Counted from the first letter of the stretch, positions 1-6,237 are shown. The stretch is 6,511 nucleotides of DNA from Lentisphaeraceae bacterium (GCA_004551905.1 SFPL01000096.1:1-6511); one strand, 5' to 3'. Notes: generated from the sequence alone by a model not told the origin. Program-made: numbers and translations.

Positions 1-143
1 CCCGGCTGAAGCCCGCTCAACAGGCCAACCACTCAAGGCAGAACCTCCCGGTATTGCACTGGAAACTCGCGCGCGCGGGTTCTTGTGGGGTCATCCTGTT
101 AACTTATAGATGCGGCGATGAAATATTATGACAAGACACAGTT
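1..143. other. Left-edge stretch without a convincing gene
   Basis: I see no supportable complete gene here. A plus-strand frame is open from the left edge (position 2) to a TAG at 107-109, about 35 codons. It could be the tail of an upstream gene. However, its third codon positions are not GC-biased as in the genes downstream, and no domain is recognisable. A (CG)5 run lies at 68-77. No tRNA-like fold or terminator with a T-tract was found. Confidence 0.4.
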
Positions 144-145
144 TG

Positions 146-176
146 GTAGGGATCGCACTCCGGGCGATCCGCAACG
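146..176 (+). repeat. REP-like hairpin, copy A
   Basis: A GTAG tetranucleotide (146-149) directly abuts a perfect 7-bp stem, GGATCGC (150-156) with GCGATCC (164-170). The loop is ACTCCGG (157-163), and GCAACG follows (171-176). The same architecture recurs in inverted orientation at 205-235 with a different but still perfectly paired stem. Bacterial REP elements mobilised by RAYT (TnpA-REP, Y1) transposases have a GTAG/GGAG tetranucleotide at the foot of a hairpin, and this copy matches that design. Calling it a true REP family member is inference, because genome-wide copies cannot be seen from this window. Confidence 0.65.
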
Positions 177-204
177 ATTTCACAACGTAAATTCGTCGGT
201 TTGG

Positions 205-235
205 CGTTGCGGCGCGGCCGGAGTCCGCGCCCTAC
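205..235 (-). repeat. REP-like hairpin, copy B (inverted)
   Basis: On the minus strand this reads GTAG (235-232), stem GGCGCGG, loop ACTCCGG, stem CCGCGCC, then GCAACG (210-205). The loop, the GTAG foot and the 3' GCAACG box are identical to copy A. Inside the stem, the five variable positions have changed on both sides so that pairing is kept. Together with copy A it forms an inverted pair separated by 28 nt (177-204), like the BIME units described for enterobacterial REPs. Confidence 0.65.
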
Positions 236-256
236 CGGTTTTGACCGCTGACGACT

Positions 257-270
257 TTGTAGGGCTACAA
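257..270. repeat. Short palindrome TTGTAG-GG-CTACAA
   Basis: Perfect 6-bp arms (257-262 and 265-270) surround a GG centre. The palindrome contains GTAGGG, the same foot motif as the two REP-like hairpins just upstream, but lacks the ACTCCGG loop and the GCAACG box. It may be a decayed or different repeat unit, or a protein-binding dyad. The evidence is only the symmetry and the position between the REP pair and the operon promoter. Confidence 0.3.
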
Positions 271-330
271 GCCGACCGACCAGAGAAGAGCGGGGGGGAG
301 TCATCCGCGCGAACCACGAACCGCGAAATA

Positions 331-339
331 TGATATAAT
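331..339 (+). promoter_or_regulatory. Extended -10 promoter for the operon
   Basis: TG-A-TATAAT: a consensus -10 hexamer (334-339) with the extended TGn motif (331-333). It sits in an AT-rich stretch that contrasts with the surrounding GC-rich DNA. No good -35 hexamer lies 16-18 nt upstream, which is usual for extended -10 promoters. The predicted start near 346 leaves an untranslated leader of about 20 nt that contains the Shine-Dalgarno. It would drive the beta-helix gene and, with no terminator visible, the two genes behind it. Confidence 0.7.
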
Positions 340-356
340 ACAGCAAAAATCAAAAT

Positions 357-363
357 AGGAGGT
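357..363 (+). promoter_or_regulatory. Strong Shine-Dalgarno AGGAGGT
   Basis: AGGAGGT is fully complementary to the anti-Shine-Dalgarno and ends 3 nt before the ATG at 367. With the extended -10 promoter it marks the first gene as strongly expressed and fixes its start. Confidence 0.85.
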
Positions 364-366
364 ATC

Positions 367-1719
367 ATGAAGAAACTCGCAATCGCCGCGGCCGTCGCCG
401 CATTAGCAATCGTTGCCGGCGCCGCCGACATCTACGTCTCGCTCGCGACCGGCAAGAACAAGAACGCCGGCACGAAGGAGGCTCCGCTCAAGAACCTCTG
501 GAAGGCGCTTGAAAAAGCCGCGGACGGCGACACGATCCATCTCGCCGAGGGTGTCTACCCGGGCAAGATGAAGCAGAACTGGTTCCTGATCGACAAGGCG
601 GTCTCGATTCTCGGCGGCTACTCCAAGGACTTTGCGGAGAGGAAACCCCTCGAGCACAAGACGATGTTCCAGGCCCTCAACGAGAACAACGACAAGAAGG
701 GCACCGGACTGGGCGTCTTCACGATCGACTTCACCAAGCAGGCGAAGCAGCCTGATGGCGTCGACATGAAGTTCGACGGCCTCATCTTCGACGAGGGTTT
801 CGCGAACAGCTACCACAAGACGAAGGGCAAGCCCGCCGATCTCGACACGGGCATGTGGCTGGAGGGGCCGGCGAAGAATCCGGCGGACAAGTGCGTAAGC
901 CCCAACCGCTACCTCGTCTACTCCGCGACCGCCAACCGCGTGACCGGCAAGCTCTCGTTCACGAACTGCGCGTTCGTCAACTCCGGCAACATTGCGTTCA
1001 ACGTCACCTGGTACCAGGGCGAAGTCGTCGTCGAGAACTGCGTCTTCTGCAACAACCGCATGATCGGCGCGAATGTCCTCTGCTCGAAGGCGATTCCGCA
1101 GAACGGCCCCAACAAGCCGAAGGCCGGGTGGAAGCCCGAGGTCAACTGGCTCTTCAAGAACAACACCGTCCTCTTCACCTGGTCGCGCCTCAACGACCTC
1201 GCGGACATGGGCTTCGGCGTCAGGAACAACACCGGCGTCAATGCGACGATCGCCGACAACGTGATCGGCCTCAACGTCCTCACCGGCTACGACAACACGA
1301 AGGGCTCGGGCGCGATGAAGAAGCAGTCGATCGACGGCAACGTCTTCTTCCTCAACCGCGAGTCGGACATCCAGATGACCGTCTCCCCCTCCATCGCGAA
1401 GGTTCGCGTCGACGGCTTCGAGGATCTCGAAGGCACGGACGGCATCGAGTCAATCGAAGACAACGAGGACCTCACGGACCCCGCCGTCTTCAAGGGCCGC
1501 ATCAACGCGAAGTACCTCAACAACTTCCTCTCGATGAAGTATTCCGAGTCGACGAAGCTTGACGAGGGCAAGTGCAACGGTCTCCGCTCCGTCCTCGGCC
1601 TGCCGCTGCAAGGCACGATCACGACCAAGTGCGACATGTTCTGCAACCGCTATCCGCTCGAAGACGCGCTGAAGCTCTTTGGCGCGATGGACGGCAAGGG
1701 CGCCCAGGCAATCAAGTAG
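367..1719 (+). CDS. Secreted right-handed parallel beta-helix protein (DUF1565-like N-terminus)
   Basis: This is a 450-aa exported protein of unknown substrate. Residues 1-20 form a signal peptide: MKK, a hydrophobic Ala/Ile/Val core, and an AGA-A cleavage site around residue 19 or 20. The segment after it (22-85) has the arrangement typical of DUF1565 and related beta-helix starts: YVS near 23, the GTKEAPLKNLWKALEKA stretch, GDTIHLAEGVYPG and ILGGY. Residues about 195-330 contain irregular Asn-rich coils of the NN-x-V type, as in pectate-lyase-like beta-helices. Eight cysteines (176, 201, 225, 228, 239, 403, 422, 426) could form disulfides. No catalytic signature is recognised, so it may be a surface or adhesive protein rather than an enzyme. 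Lys is almost always AAG and Asn almost always AAC, stronger bias than in the genes downstream, which suggests high expression. It heads the operon, with 16 nt to the next gene. Confidence 0.85.
   Translation: MKKLAIAAAVAALAIVAGAADIYVSLATGKNKNAGTKEAPLKNLWKALEKAADGDTIHLAEGVYPGKMKQNWFLIDKAVSILGGYSKDFAERKPLEHKTMFQALNENNDKKGTGLGVFTIDFTKQAKQPDGVDMKFDGLIFDEGFANSYHKTKGKPADLDTGMWLEGPAKNPADKCVSPNRYLVYSATANRVTGKLSFTNCAFVNSGNIAFNVTWYQGEVVVENCVFCNNRMIGANVLCSKAIPQNGPNKPKAGWKPEVNWLFKNNTVLFTWSRLNDLADMGFGVRNNTGVNATIADNVIGLNVLTGYDNTKGSGAMKKQSIDGNVFFLNRESDIQMTVSPSIAKVRVDGFEDLEGTDGIESIEDNEDLTDPAVFKGRINAKYLNNFLSMKYSESTKLDEGKCNGLRSVLGLPLQGTITTKCDMFCNRYPLEDALKLFGAMDGKGAQAIK
395..429 (+). repeat. Signal-peptide direct repeat, copy 1
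   Basis: This 35-nt segment of the beta-helix gene's signal-peptide region matches 1761-1795 in the next gene at 33 of 35 positions. The only differences are at 404-405. The last 24 nt (406-429) are identical and encode AIVAGAAD, including the presumed cleavage site. Confidence 0.85.
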
Positions 1720-1735
1720 CGGAAAGAGACTGGAG

Positions 1736-4219
1736 ATGAGGACGATTCTCGCCATTGCATTCGCCGCATCGGCAATCGTTGCCGGCGCCGCCGACGCGGT
1801 GTCGCTGCCCCGGCCGCCGCGGCCGGTGCCGCCGCTGCCGCCGCCGGTATTCCGCCCGGCGCTGGAGCGCGCGGGAGAGCAGCCGGTCAAGGTCGAGTGC
1901 ACGCGAGAGATCGTCGAGGACAACGGCCTTTTGAGGAAGGTATCGGCGAGCATCGTCTTCACCAACCCCAACCAGCGCGTATTCGAGGGCGAGCTCGAGC
2001 TGCCGCTCCCGGACCGCGCGGCCGTCTGCGGCTACGCGCTCGAGGTGAACGGCACGATGGTGCCTGGCGTCGTGGTCGACAAGGACGAGGCGCGAATCGC
2101 CTTCGAGAACGAGAAGCGTCAGGGCGTCGACCCGGGCGTCGTCGAACACGTCAAGGGCAATATCTGGCGCACGCGTATCTATCCGCTGATGCCGGGGGTG
2201 CCGCGCAAGGCGCAGATCGACTACGTCGTCGAGAACGACGTCGCCGCGGCGGACGCGTCGGTGCAGGTGCTGGAGCGGGATGGCGACGACGTCTTCCTCG
2301 GCGAGATCGCCCGGGGTGGTGGCGAGTCGCGCGCGGAACGGCTCCGCAAGGCGTCGCGCGCCACGATCTGCTGGGACGCATCGATGTCGCGCCTGGGCAA
2401 GGTGCAGGCCGATCGCAATCTGCTCGAGTGCCTGCCCGAGGAGGGTGAATTCACTCTCGTCGTCTTCCGCAACGTGATTGAGCCGGCGGTGGAAGTCAAG
2501 TCCCGCAAGGACCTCCTTGCCGCGATCGACCTGCTCGTGTACGACGGCGGGAACGTCCCGATTGAGGAAGTGGAGCGCATCAGATCCGATTCGCCGCTGT
2601 TCCTGTTCACGGACGAGAAGGACTGCGACGCCGAGTCCGCGCGCCATGTGAGGATTCGCAAGCTCGCCGCAGCGGAAGTTGCAGCGCTCAAGTCCACGCC
2701 GAAGGAAGGTCGACTTCTTGCCACGGCCTGGGCGGCCAACTTCATCGCCGACCACGCGGCTGACGCGGAGAACCGCCGCGAGGAGTTCGTCCAGCTCGGC
2801 CGACGCTACGGCGTGGCGAGTCCGGTGACGTCGCTCATCGTCCTCGAGCGCCTCGACCAGTACCTCAGGTACAAGATCGAACCGCCGAAGTCTATGTCCT
2901 TCCACGACGATTGGGTGAAGCGCCGCGCGGCCGAGGACGACCCGATTGCGGCGGCGAAAGCGAAGAGCGAGCACATGAGCCAGCTGCTCAACTACTGGGA
3001 GGAGCGCGTCAAGTGGTGGAACGACCCGATCCCGCCAAAGCGCACGCCGAAGAGCGGAGTCTTCGACGGCGTCGCGGCGTCGGCAGCGGAAGACGGCGCG
3101 GTGGCTCTATCCGCCGCGGCCGTGGCGATCGAGCCGAGGTCGGTCAGTCGTGAAAGCAGAATGCGGCGCATGTCGGGGACGCGCAACGCGTCAGAGCCTG
3201 CTTTGGGGGAGATGCGAAAGGCGACGTCGGCGGCGCCTACGCCAGAGGCAGCAGGCGGCAGTGCGGCTTCGGTGAAGATCGCCGCGTGGGATCCCAAGAC
3301 GCCGTATCTGAAGGCCATTGGAGCGGCGGCGCCGGACGCGCGCTATGCCGAGTACCTGAAGCAGCGCGAGGAGCACGGACGAGCACCGTCCTTCTACTTC
3401 GACTGCGCCGGCTGGTTCTTCAAGGCGAAGGAGAAGGCACTTGCGGTGAGGATACTTTCCAACCTCTCGGAGATGAAGCTCGGGGATGTCGCGCTCCTGC
3501 GCACGATGGGATGGCGGCTCCGCGAAGCGAAGTGCTACGACGAGTCGATCGCCGTCTTCCGCCGCGTGCACTCGATGCGCGGCGAGGAGCCGCAGTCGAA
3601 GCGCGACCTTGCACTCGTCCTCACCGAGCGCGGCAAGGCCGTGAAGGACGCGGCGATGCTCGTCGAGGCGATGAAGCTCCTCAACTCGGCGGCGTTCGAG
3701 CCCTCGGCGCGTCGCTCCGGTCGCCGCGGCAACGACTTCCAGACGAGTGTCCTCGCGCTCGAGGAGCTCAACGGGCTCATCGCGTGGTGCGAGGCGAACG
3801 GCGTCAAGGCGGAGCCGCCGCCGATGGACGCCGCCTACCGCCGCGACCTGCCGCTCGCGATGAGAATCGTGATGAGCTGGGACGTGGACGAGACCGACAT
3901 CGACCTCCATGTGCTGGAGCCGGGCGGCGAAGAGGCGTTCTACGGCCACCGCCGCACTTCGTCCGGCGGGTTTGTGTCCGAGGACGTGACAACAGGCTAC
4001 GGGCCCGAGGAGTACCTGCGCAAGACATCCGAGAAGGGCGTCTACAAGGTGATGGCCAACTATTTCGCCTCGCACCAGCAGGCGATTGTTGGCGCGGCGA
4101 CGGTGACGGCAAGCGTCTACACCGGATGGGGGACGAAGGACGAGAAGATGGAGATCTTGTCCTTCCGTCTCGACAAGCCGAGGGACAAGCACCTCGTCGG
4201 AGAGGTGAAGGTTGATTGA
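1736..4219 (+). CDS. Secreted VIT / reduced VWA / TPR-like / DUF2135 protein
   Basis: An 827-aa exported protein. I chose the ATG at 1736 because a signal peptide starts exactly there (MRT, hydrophobic core, AGA-A near residue 18); an upstream ATG at 1679 would bury it. SD support is weak (GGAAAGAG at 1721-1728). A Pro-rich stretch follows (25-38), then a VIT domain (about 50-170; key stretches FEGELELPLP and ALEVNG). A shortened VWA-like segment (about 207-320) keeps a MIDAS-like DASMS (214-218), LVVFRN (241-246) and FTDEK (291-295). In YDGGN (269-273), Asn stands where the related proteins I recall have Thr. Residues 440-515 are a low-complexity Ala/Ser linker. Residues 550-690 are helical and TPR-like (FDCAGWFF, AVRILSNL). 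The C-terminus (about 706-820) is DUF2135-like: MSWDVDETDIDLHV, YGHRRT, GYGPEEY and YKVMANYFASHQQ. DUF2135 also occurs in E. coli YfaP, whose operon encodes an alpha-2-macroglobulin. The function is unknown; an extracytoplasmic binding or scaffold role is inferred. Confidence 0.85.
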   Translation: MRTILAIAFAASAIVAGAADAVSLPRPPRPVPPLPPPVFRPALERAGEQPVKVECTREIVEDNGLLRKVSASIVFTNPNQRVFEGELELPLPDRAAVCGYALEVNGTMVPGVVVDKDEARIAFENEKRQGVDPGVVEHVKGNIWRTRIYPLMPGVPRKAQIDYVVENDVAAADASVQVLERDGDDVFLGEIARGGGESRAERLRKASRATICWDASMSRLGKVQADRNLLECLPEEGEFTLVVFRNVIEPAVEVKSRKDLLAAIDLLVYDGGNVPIEEVERIRSDSPLFLFTDEKDCDAESARHVRIRKLAAAEVAALKSTPKEGRLLATAWAANFIADHAADAENRREEFVQLGRRYGVASPVTSLIVLERLDQYLRYKIEPPKSMSFHDDWVKRRAAEDDPIAAAKAKSEHMSQLLNYWEERVKWWNDPIPPKRTPKSGVFDGVAASAAEDGAVALSAAAVAIEPRSVSRESRMRRMSGTRNASEPALGEMRKATSAAPTPEAAGGSAASVKIAAWDPKTPYLKAIGAAAPDARYAEYLKQREEHGRAPSFYFDCAGWFFKAKEKALAVRILSNLSEMKLGDVALLRTMGWRLREAKCYDESIAVFRRVHSMRGEEPQSKRDLALVLTERGKAVKDAAMLVEAMKLLNSAAFEPSARRSGRRGNDFQTSVLALEELNGLIAWCEANGVKAEPPPMDAAYRRDLPLAMRIVMSWDVDETDIDLHVLEPGGEEAFYGHRRTSSGGFVSEDVTTGYGPEEYLRKTSEKGVYKVMANYFASHQQAIVGAATVTASVYTGWGTKDEKMEILSFRLDKPRDKHLVGEVKVD
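1761..1795 (+). repeat. Signal-peptide direct repeat, copy 2
   Basis: This is the second copy of the 395-429 segment, in the same reading frame relative to the signal peptide of the VIT protein. Identity stops sharply after the GAC Asp codon at 1793-1795, where the mature proteins diverge completely. Confidence 0.85.
4199..4208 (+). promoter_or_regulatory. Shine-Dalgarno deciding the TTG start of the kinase
   Basis: GGAGAGGTGA lies inside the last codons of the VIT gene. It ends 3 nt before the TTG at 4212. An in-frame TGA at 4206-4208 rules out any earlier start, so this site and the TTG define the kinase N-terminus. The overlap with the upstream stop (4217-4219) suggests translational coupling. 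Confidence 0.7.
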
Positions 4220-5606
4220 CGCCCTGACGCTTGAAGGCTGGCTTTCCCGGCGGCGTCCCGACGACCCGCCGGACTGCCGGCTTCAGCGCGGCGAGGTGGT
4301 TGACGACTGGCGGGTCGAGGCGTTCCTCGGCAAGGGGCTCTCGGCAGAGGTGTACCGCGTGGTAGGGGTGAGCTCCGGCCGCGAAGGCGCGCTCAAGCTG
4401 CTTACCGACTCCAGCCGCGGGCTTGGCGAGCGCTTCCGGGCCGAGGCGGACATGTTGCGGCGGCTTCCGCTTCGTCCGCTGCCGCGGTACCTCGGCGGCG
4501 GCGAGTTGGACGGGACACCGTACTACGTGATGGAACACCTTCATCCGCTGCCGGCGGAGATGCCGCGCGCCGAGGTGTCGGCGTTCATGGTGGCAGTCGC
4601 TCGCTCGGTCCACGACCTCCACGACGCCGGCTACATCCATCGCGACCTGAAGCCCGGCAACATCATGCTCCGCCGCAACGGCGAGCCGGTGCTGATCGAT
4701 CTCGGCCTCGCCAAGCGCCACGACGCCGGGGTAATCGACCCGGTGGTGCGCCACGGGCGGAGCATCTCGATCATCGACGGGCGCCCGGTCGGCGTGGGCA
4801 CGCTCGACTTCGCCGCGCCCGAGCAGCTTCTCAAGGCGGAGGCGTCGGTGCAGAGCGACGTCTTCTCGCTCGGCAAGATCATGCTTTCGCTCTACGGCGG
4901 CAGGCCACCGCGCAACCTGCGGCCGATAATTCGCCGCGCGACTCGTGAACAGCCTGACGACCGCTACGGTTCGGCGCGAGAGTTCGCGGCCGCCATACGC
5001 CACCGCTACCGCGCCCGCTGGGCGCTGGCGGTCCTGTTGCTCGCCGCCGCCGCTGCCGCAGCATTCGCCTGGTGGCGGCAGTCCCGGGTTCCCGCGCCTC
5101 TTCCTCCGCCGCCAGCGCCGCCGCGCGCGCCGGCGGCGCCTTCGGTGGACCAGCTTCCCGACGAGCCCGACGGCGACTACTTCCGGCGGATGCGGGAGCT
5201 TGCGGAGCGCGGCGAGGCGGCGGCGATGTTCAAGACAGGGCTGCTGCTCTTCCATGGCACCGGCTGCGTGGTGGACCGTCCCTCCGCCTTCCGCTGGTAC
5301 CTGCGCGCAGCGGAACTGGGCAACATCGCGGCGATGAACGATCTCGCTTACTGCCTCATCAACGGCTTCGGCATCCCAGCGAACCCGAAGGAGGGCTTTG
5401 CGTGGGCGCTCAGGGCGGCGGAGAAGGGCCATTCGCCGTCGCAGGTGATGGTCGGCGAATGCTATATGAGCGGCACCGGCGTCAATATCGACCTTCAGAA
5501 GGCGCTTGCGTGGCTGCGCAGAGCCGCGATGCAGGGCAACAACCGCGCGCGGCTGTTGCTCAGGAGCTGGCCAGTGGGAGATTCATCGACCGGACCATCC
5601 CGCTGA
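4212..5606 (+). CDS. Transmembrane Ser/Thr protein kinase with SEL1 repeats
   Basis: A 464-aa Hanks-type (PknB-like) kinase. It has a Gly-rich loop LGKGLSAEVYRV (39-50), catalytic Lys62 in ALKLL, a likely C-helix Glu78, the HRDLKPGN loop (143-150; Asp145, Asn150) and the metal-binding Asp163 in DLG instead of DFG. The activation segment runs to APE (202-204), with Ser184 and Ser186 as possible phosphosites, and then SDVFSLG (215-221). All catalytic residues are present, so activity is expected. The C-lobe is compact: only a few residues separate GRPP (230-233) from LRPIIRRA. One membrane helix (about 269-288) is followed by a Pro/Ala linker (294-310) and about three SEL1 repeats (337-445; AAELGN, AAEKGH, AAMQGN). 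The predicted topology is kinase in the cytoplasm and SEL1 repeats outside, where they may bind protein partners such as the two exported operon products (inference). The last 15 codons overlap the convergent sigma gene and lie beyond the SEL1 fold. Confidence 0.92.
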   Translation: MIDALTLEGWLSRRRPDDPPDCRLQRGEVVDDWRVEAFLGKGLSAEVYRVVGVSSGREGALKLLTDSSRGLGERFRAEADMLRRLPLRPLPRYLGGGELDGTPYYVMEHLHPLPAEMPRAEVSAFMVAVARSVHDLHDAGYIHRDLKPGNIMLRRNGEPVLIDLGLAKRHDAGVIDPVVRHGRSISIIDGRPVGVGTLDFAAPEQLLKAEASVQSDVFSLGKIMLSLYGGRPPRNLRPIIRRATREQPDDRYGSAREFAAAIRHRYRARWALAVLLLAAAAAAAFAWWRQSRVPAPLPPPPAPPRAPAAPSVDQLPDEPDGDYFRRMRELAERGEAAAMFKTGLLLFHGTGCVVDRPSAFRWYLRAAELGNIAAMNDLAYCLINGFGIPANPKEGFAWALRAAEKGHSPSQVMVGECYMSGTGVNIDLQKALAWLRRAAMQGNNRARLLLRSWPVGDSSTGPSR

Positions 5607-6186
5607 GGCGGACGATCATTCTCCTCTTGATCTGGTCGACGTTGTTGCGGGTAGTGCCGAACTCCGCCGCAACCTTTGCCGGCGGTTCCTGCATCAGCGC
5701 GACATGGCGGAATATCTCGCGCGTGGCCGACGAGATGCTGTCGTCGGCCATGAGCTGGGTTACGGCCGCCTCGAAGATGTCCTTGCGCAGCGAATCCATG
5801 TCCGCGTCATCTTCTTCGCTGCCGTAATTGCCACCGCGGTTTCTCCCATAGGTGTCGATGCGGTCCGACTCGGCCTGGCGGCGGCGGATCTCCGAGACGG
5901 CCTTGTGTCTGAGGATGCCGGTGAGGTAGTTGCGGAAGTGTCCCTTTCTGTCCGGGTCGTAGCGGTAGTTCGGCAGCGCCTTAATGAGCGCGATCATTGT
6001 CTCTTGGATGATGTCGTCGGCGTCAACAGAAGGATAATGCGAGGCGAGGTAGGCGTGCATCGGCTGCTCGTAGGTGCGGCAGAACTCGGTCCACCGCGCG
6101 CTGTCGGGGTGGTTCGAGATGGTCTCGATCAGGGATATTTTCGTTGCAGGAGGGGTGTTCATGGCTTGGTGCAGGAATTTTACCAC
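5560..6186 (-). CDS. RNA polymerase sigma factor, sigma-70 family (ECF-type)
   Basis: A two-domain sigma factor of 208 aa from the GTG at 6186, or 200 aa from the ATG at 6162. Region 2 spans about 30-105: ARWTEFCRTYEQPMHAYL, the acidic DADD motif (55-58), DIIQETMIALIKAL, then FRNYLTGILRHKAVSEIRRRQ. An acidic linker follows (about 106-135). Region 4 spans about 150-200, with helix-turn-helix sequence VAAEFGTTRNNVDQIKRRM. Region 1.1 and region 3 are absent, as in ECF factors. It resembles PVC-group ECFs, which often start with a short SLL-like stretch; here that is SLIETI (18-23). The GTG is supported by a Shine-Dalgarno (6191-6198). The ATG fits the usual family length and lies just below promoter-like hexamers. 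The gene converges on the kinase and overlaps it by 47 bp. No anti-sigma gene is visible. It probably directs core RNA polymerase to a specific regulon, which is unknown. Confidence 0.92.
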   Translation of the reverse strand: MVKFLHQAMNTPPATKISLIETISNHPDSARWTEFCRTYEQPMHAYLASHYPSVDADDIIQETMIALIKALPNYRYDPDRKGHFRNYLTGILRHKAVSEIRRRQAESDRIDTYGRNRGGNYGSEEDDADMDSLRKDIFEAAVTQLMADDSISSATREIFRHVALMQEPPAKVAAEFGTTRNNVDQIKRRMIVRLSGMVRSMNLPLASS

Positions 6187-6206
6187 ATTGCCTTCTCCGC
6201 CGTCAA
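6177..6206 (-). promoter_or_regulatory. Promoter-like hexamers of the sigma gene
   Basis: On the minus strand, TTGACG (6206-6201) and TAAAAT (6182-6177) are separated by 18 nt; each matches the housekeeping consensus at 5 of 6 positions. Transcription would begin near 6170, about 8 nt before the ATG at 6162. That would exclude the GTG start and give a nearly leaderless message. It competes with the Shine-Dalgarno and GTG that lie in the same bases. Confidence 0.4.
6191..6198 (-). promoter_or_regulatory. Shine-Dalgarno for the GTG start of the sigma gene
   Basis: The minus strand reads GGAGAAGG, with GGAG 8 nt from the GTG at 6186. The alternative ATG at 6162 has no purine-rich site upstream. 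This is the argument for the longer protein. Confidence 0.5.
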
Positions 6207-6237
6207 TCCGCCGGAACGGACAAGTTTCCGTCTACGG

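Noticed and set aside
72..82. 11-nt string CGCGCGGGTTC shared with 6491-6501, considered as flanking repeats of an element spanning the window
   Set aside because: Too short and GC-rich to exclude chance, and the flanks do not match; the genes between look like an ordinary operon rather than cargo.
2..109. Open frame entering from the left edge and ending at TAG 107-109
   Set aside because: About 35 codons, no third-position GC bias like its neighbours and no recognised domain; not enough to call a partial gene.
1712..2974. Minus-strand open frame (420 codons) opposite the VIT gene
   Set aside because: Arg/His/Leu-rich translation without domains, fully covered by a strongly supported sense gene.
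3286..4215. Plus-strand open frame in another phase within the VIT/DUF2135 gene
   Set aside because: Arg-rich shadow frame; the DUF2135 motifs are in the other frame.
4698..4706. DLG in place of DFG, considered as evidence of a pseudokinase
   Set aside because: The metal-binding Asp is retained and the Gly loop, Lys62, HRD and APE are intact; a Phe-to-Leu change here is seen in active kinases.
3804..5432. Long minus-strand open frame (542 codons) opposite the kinase gene
   Set aside because: It is antisense to a clear kinase/SEL1 gene, its translation is Arg-rich and low in complexity with no domain, and long antisense frames are expected in DNA this GC-rich.
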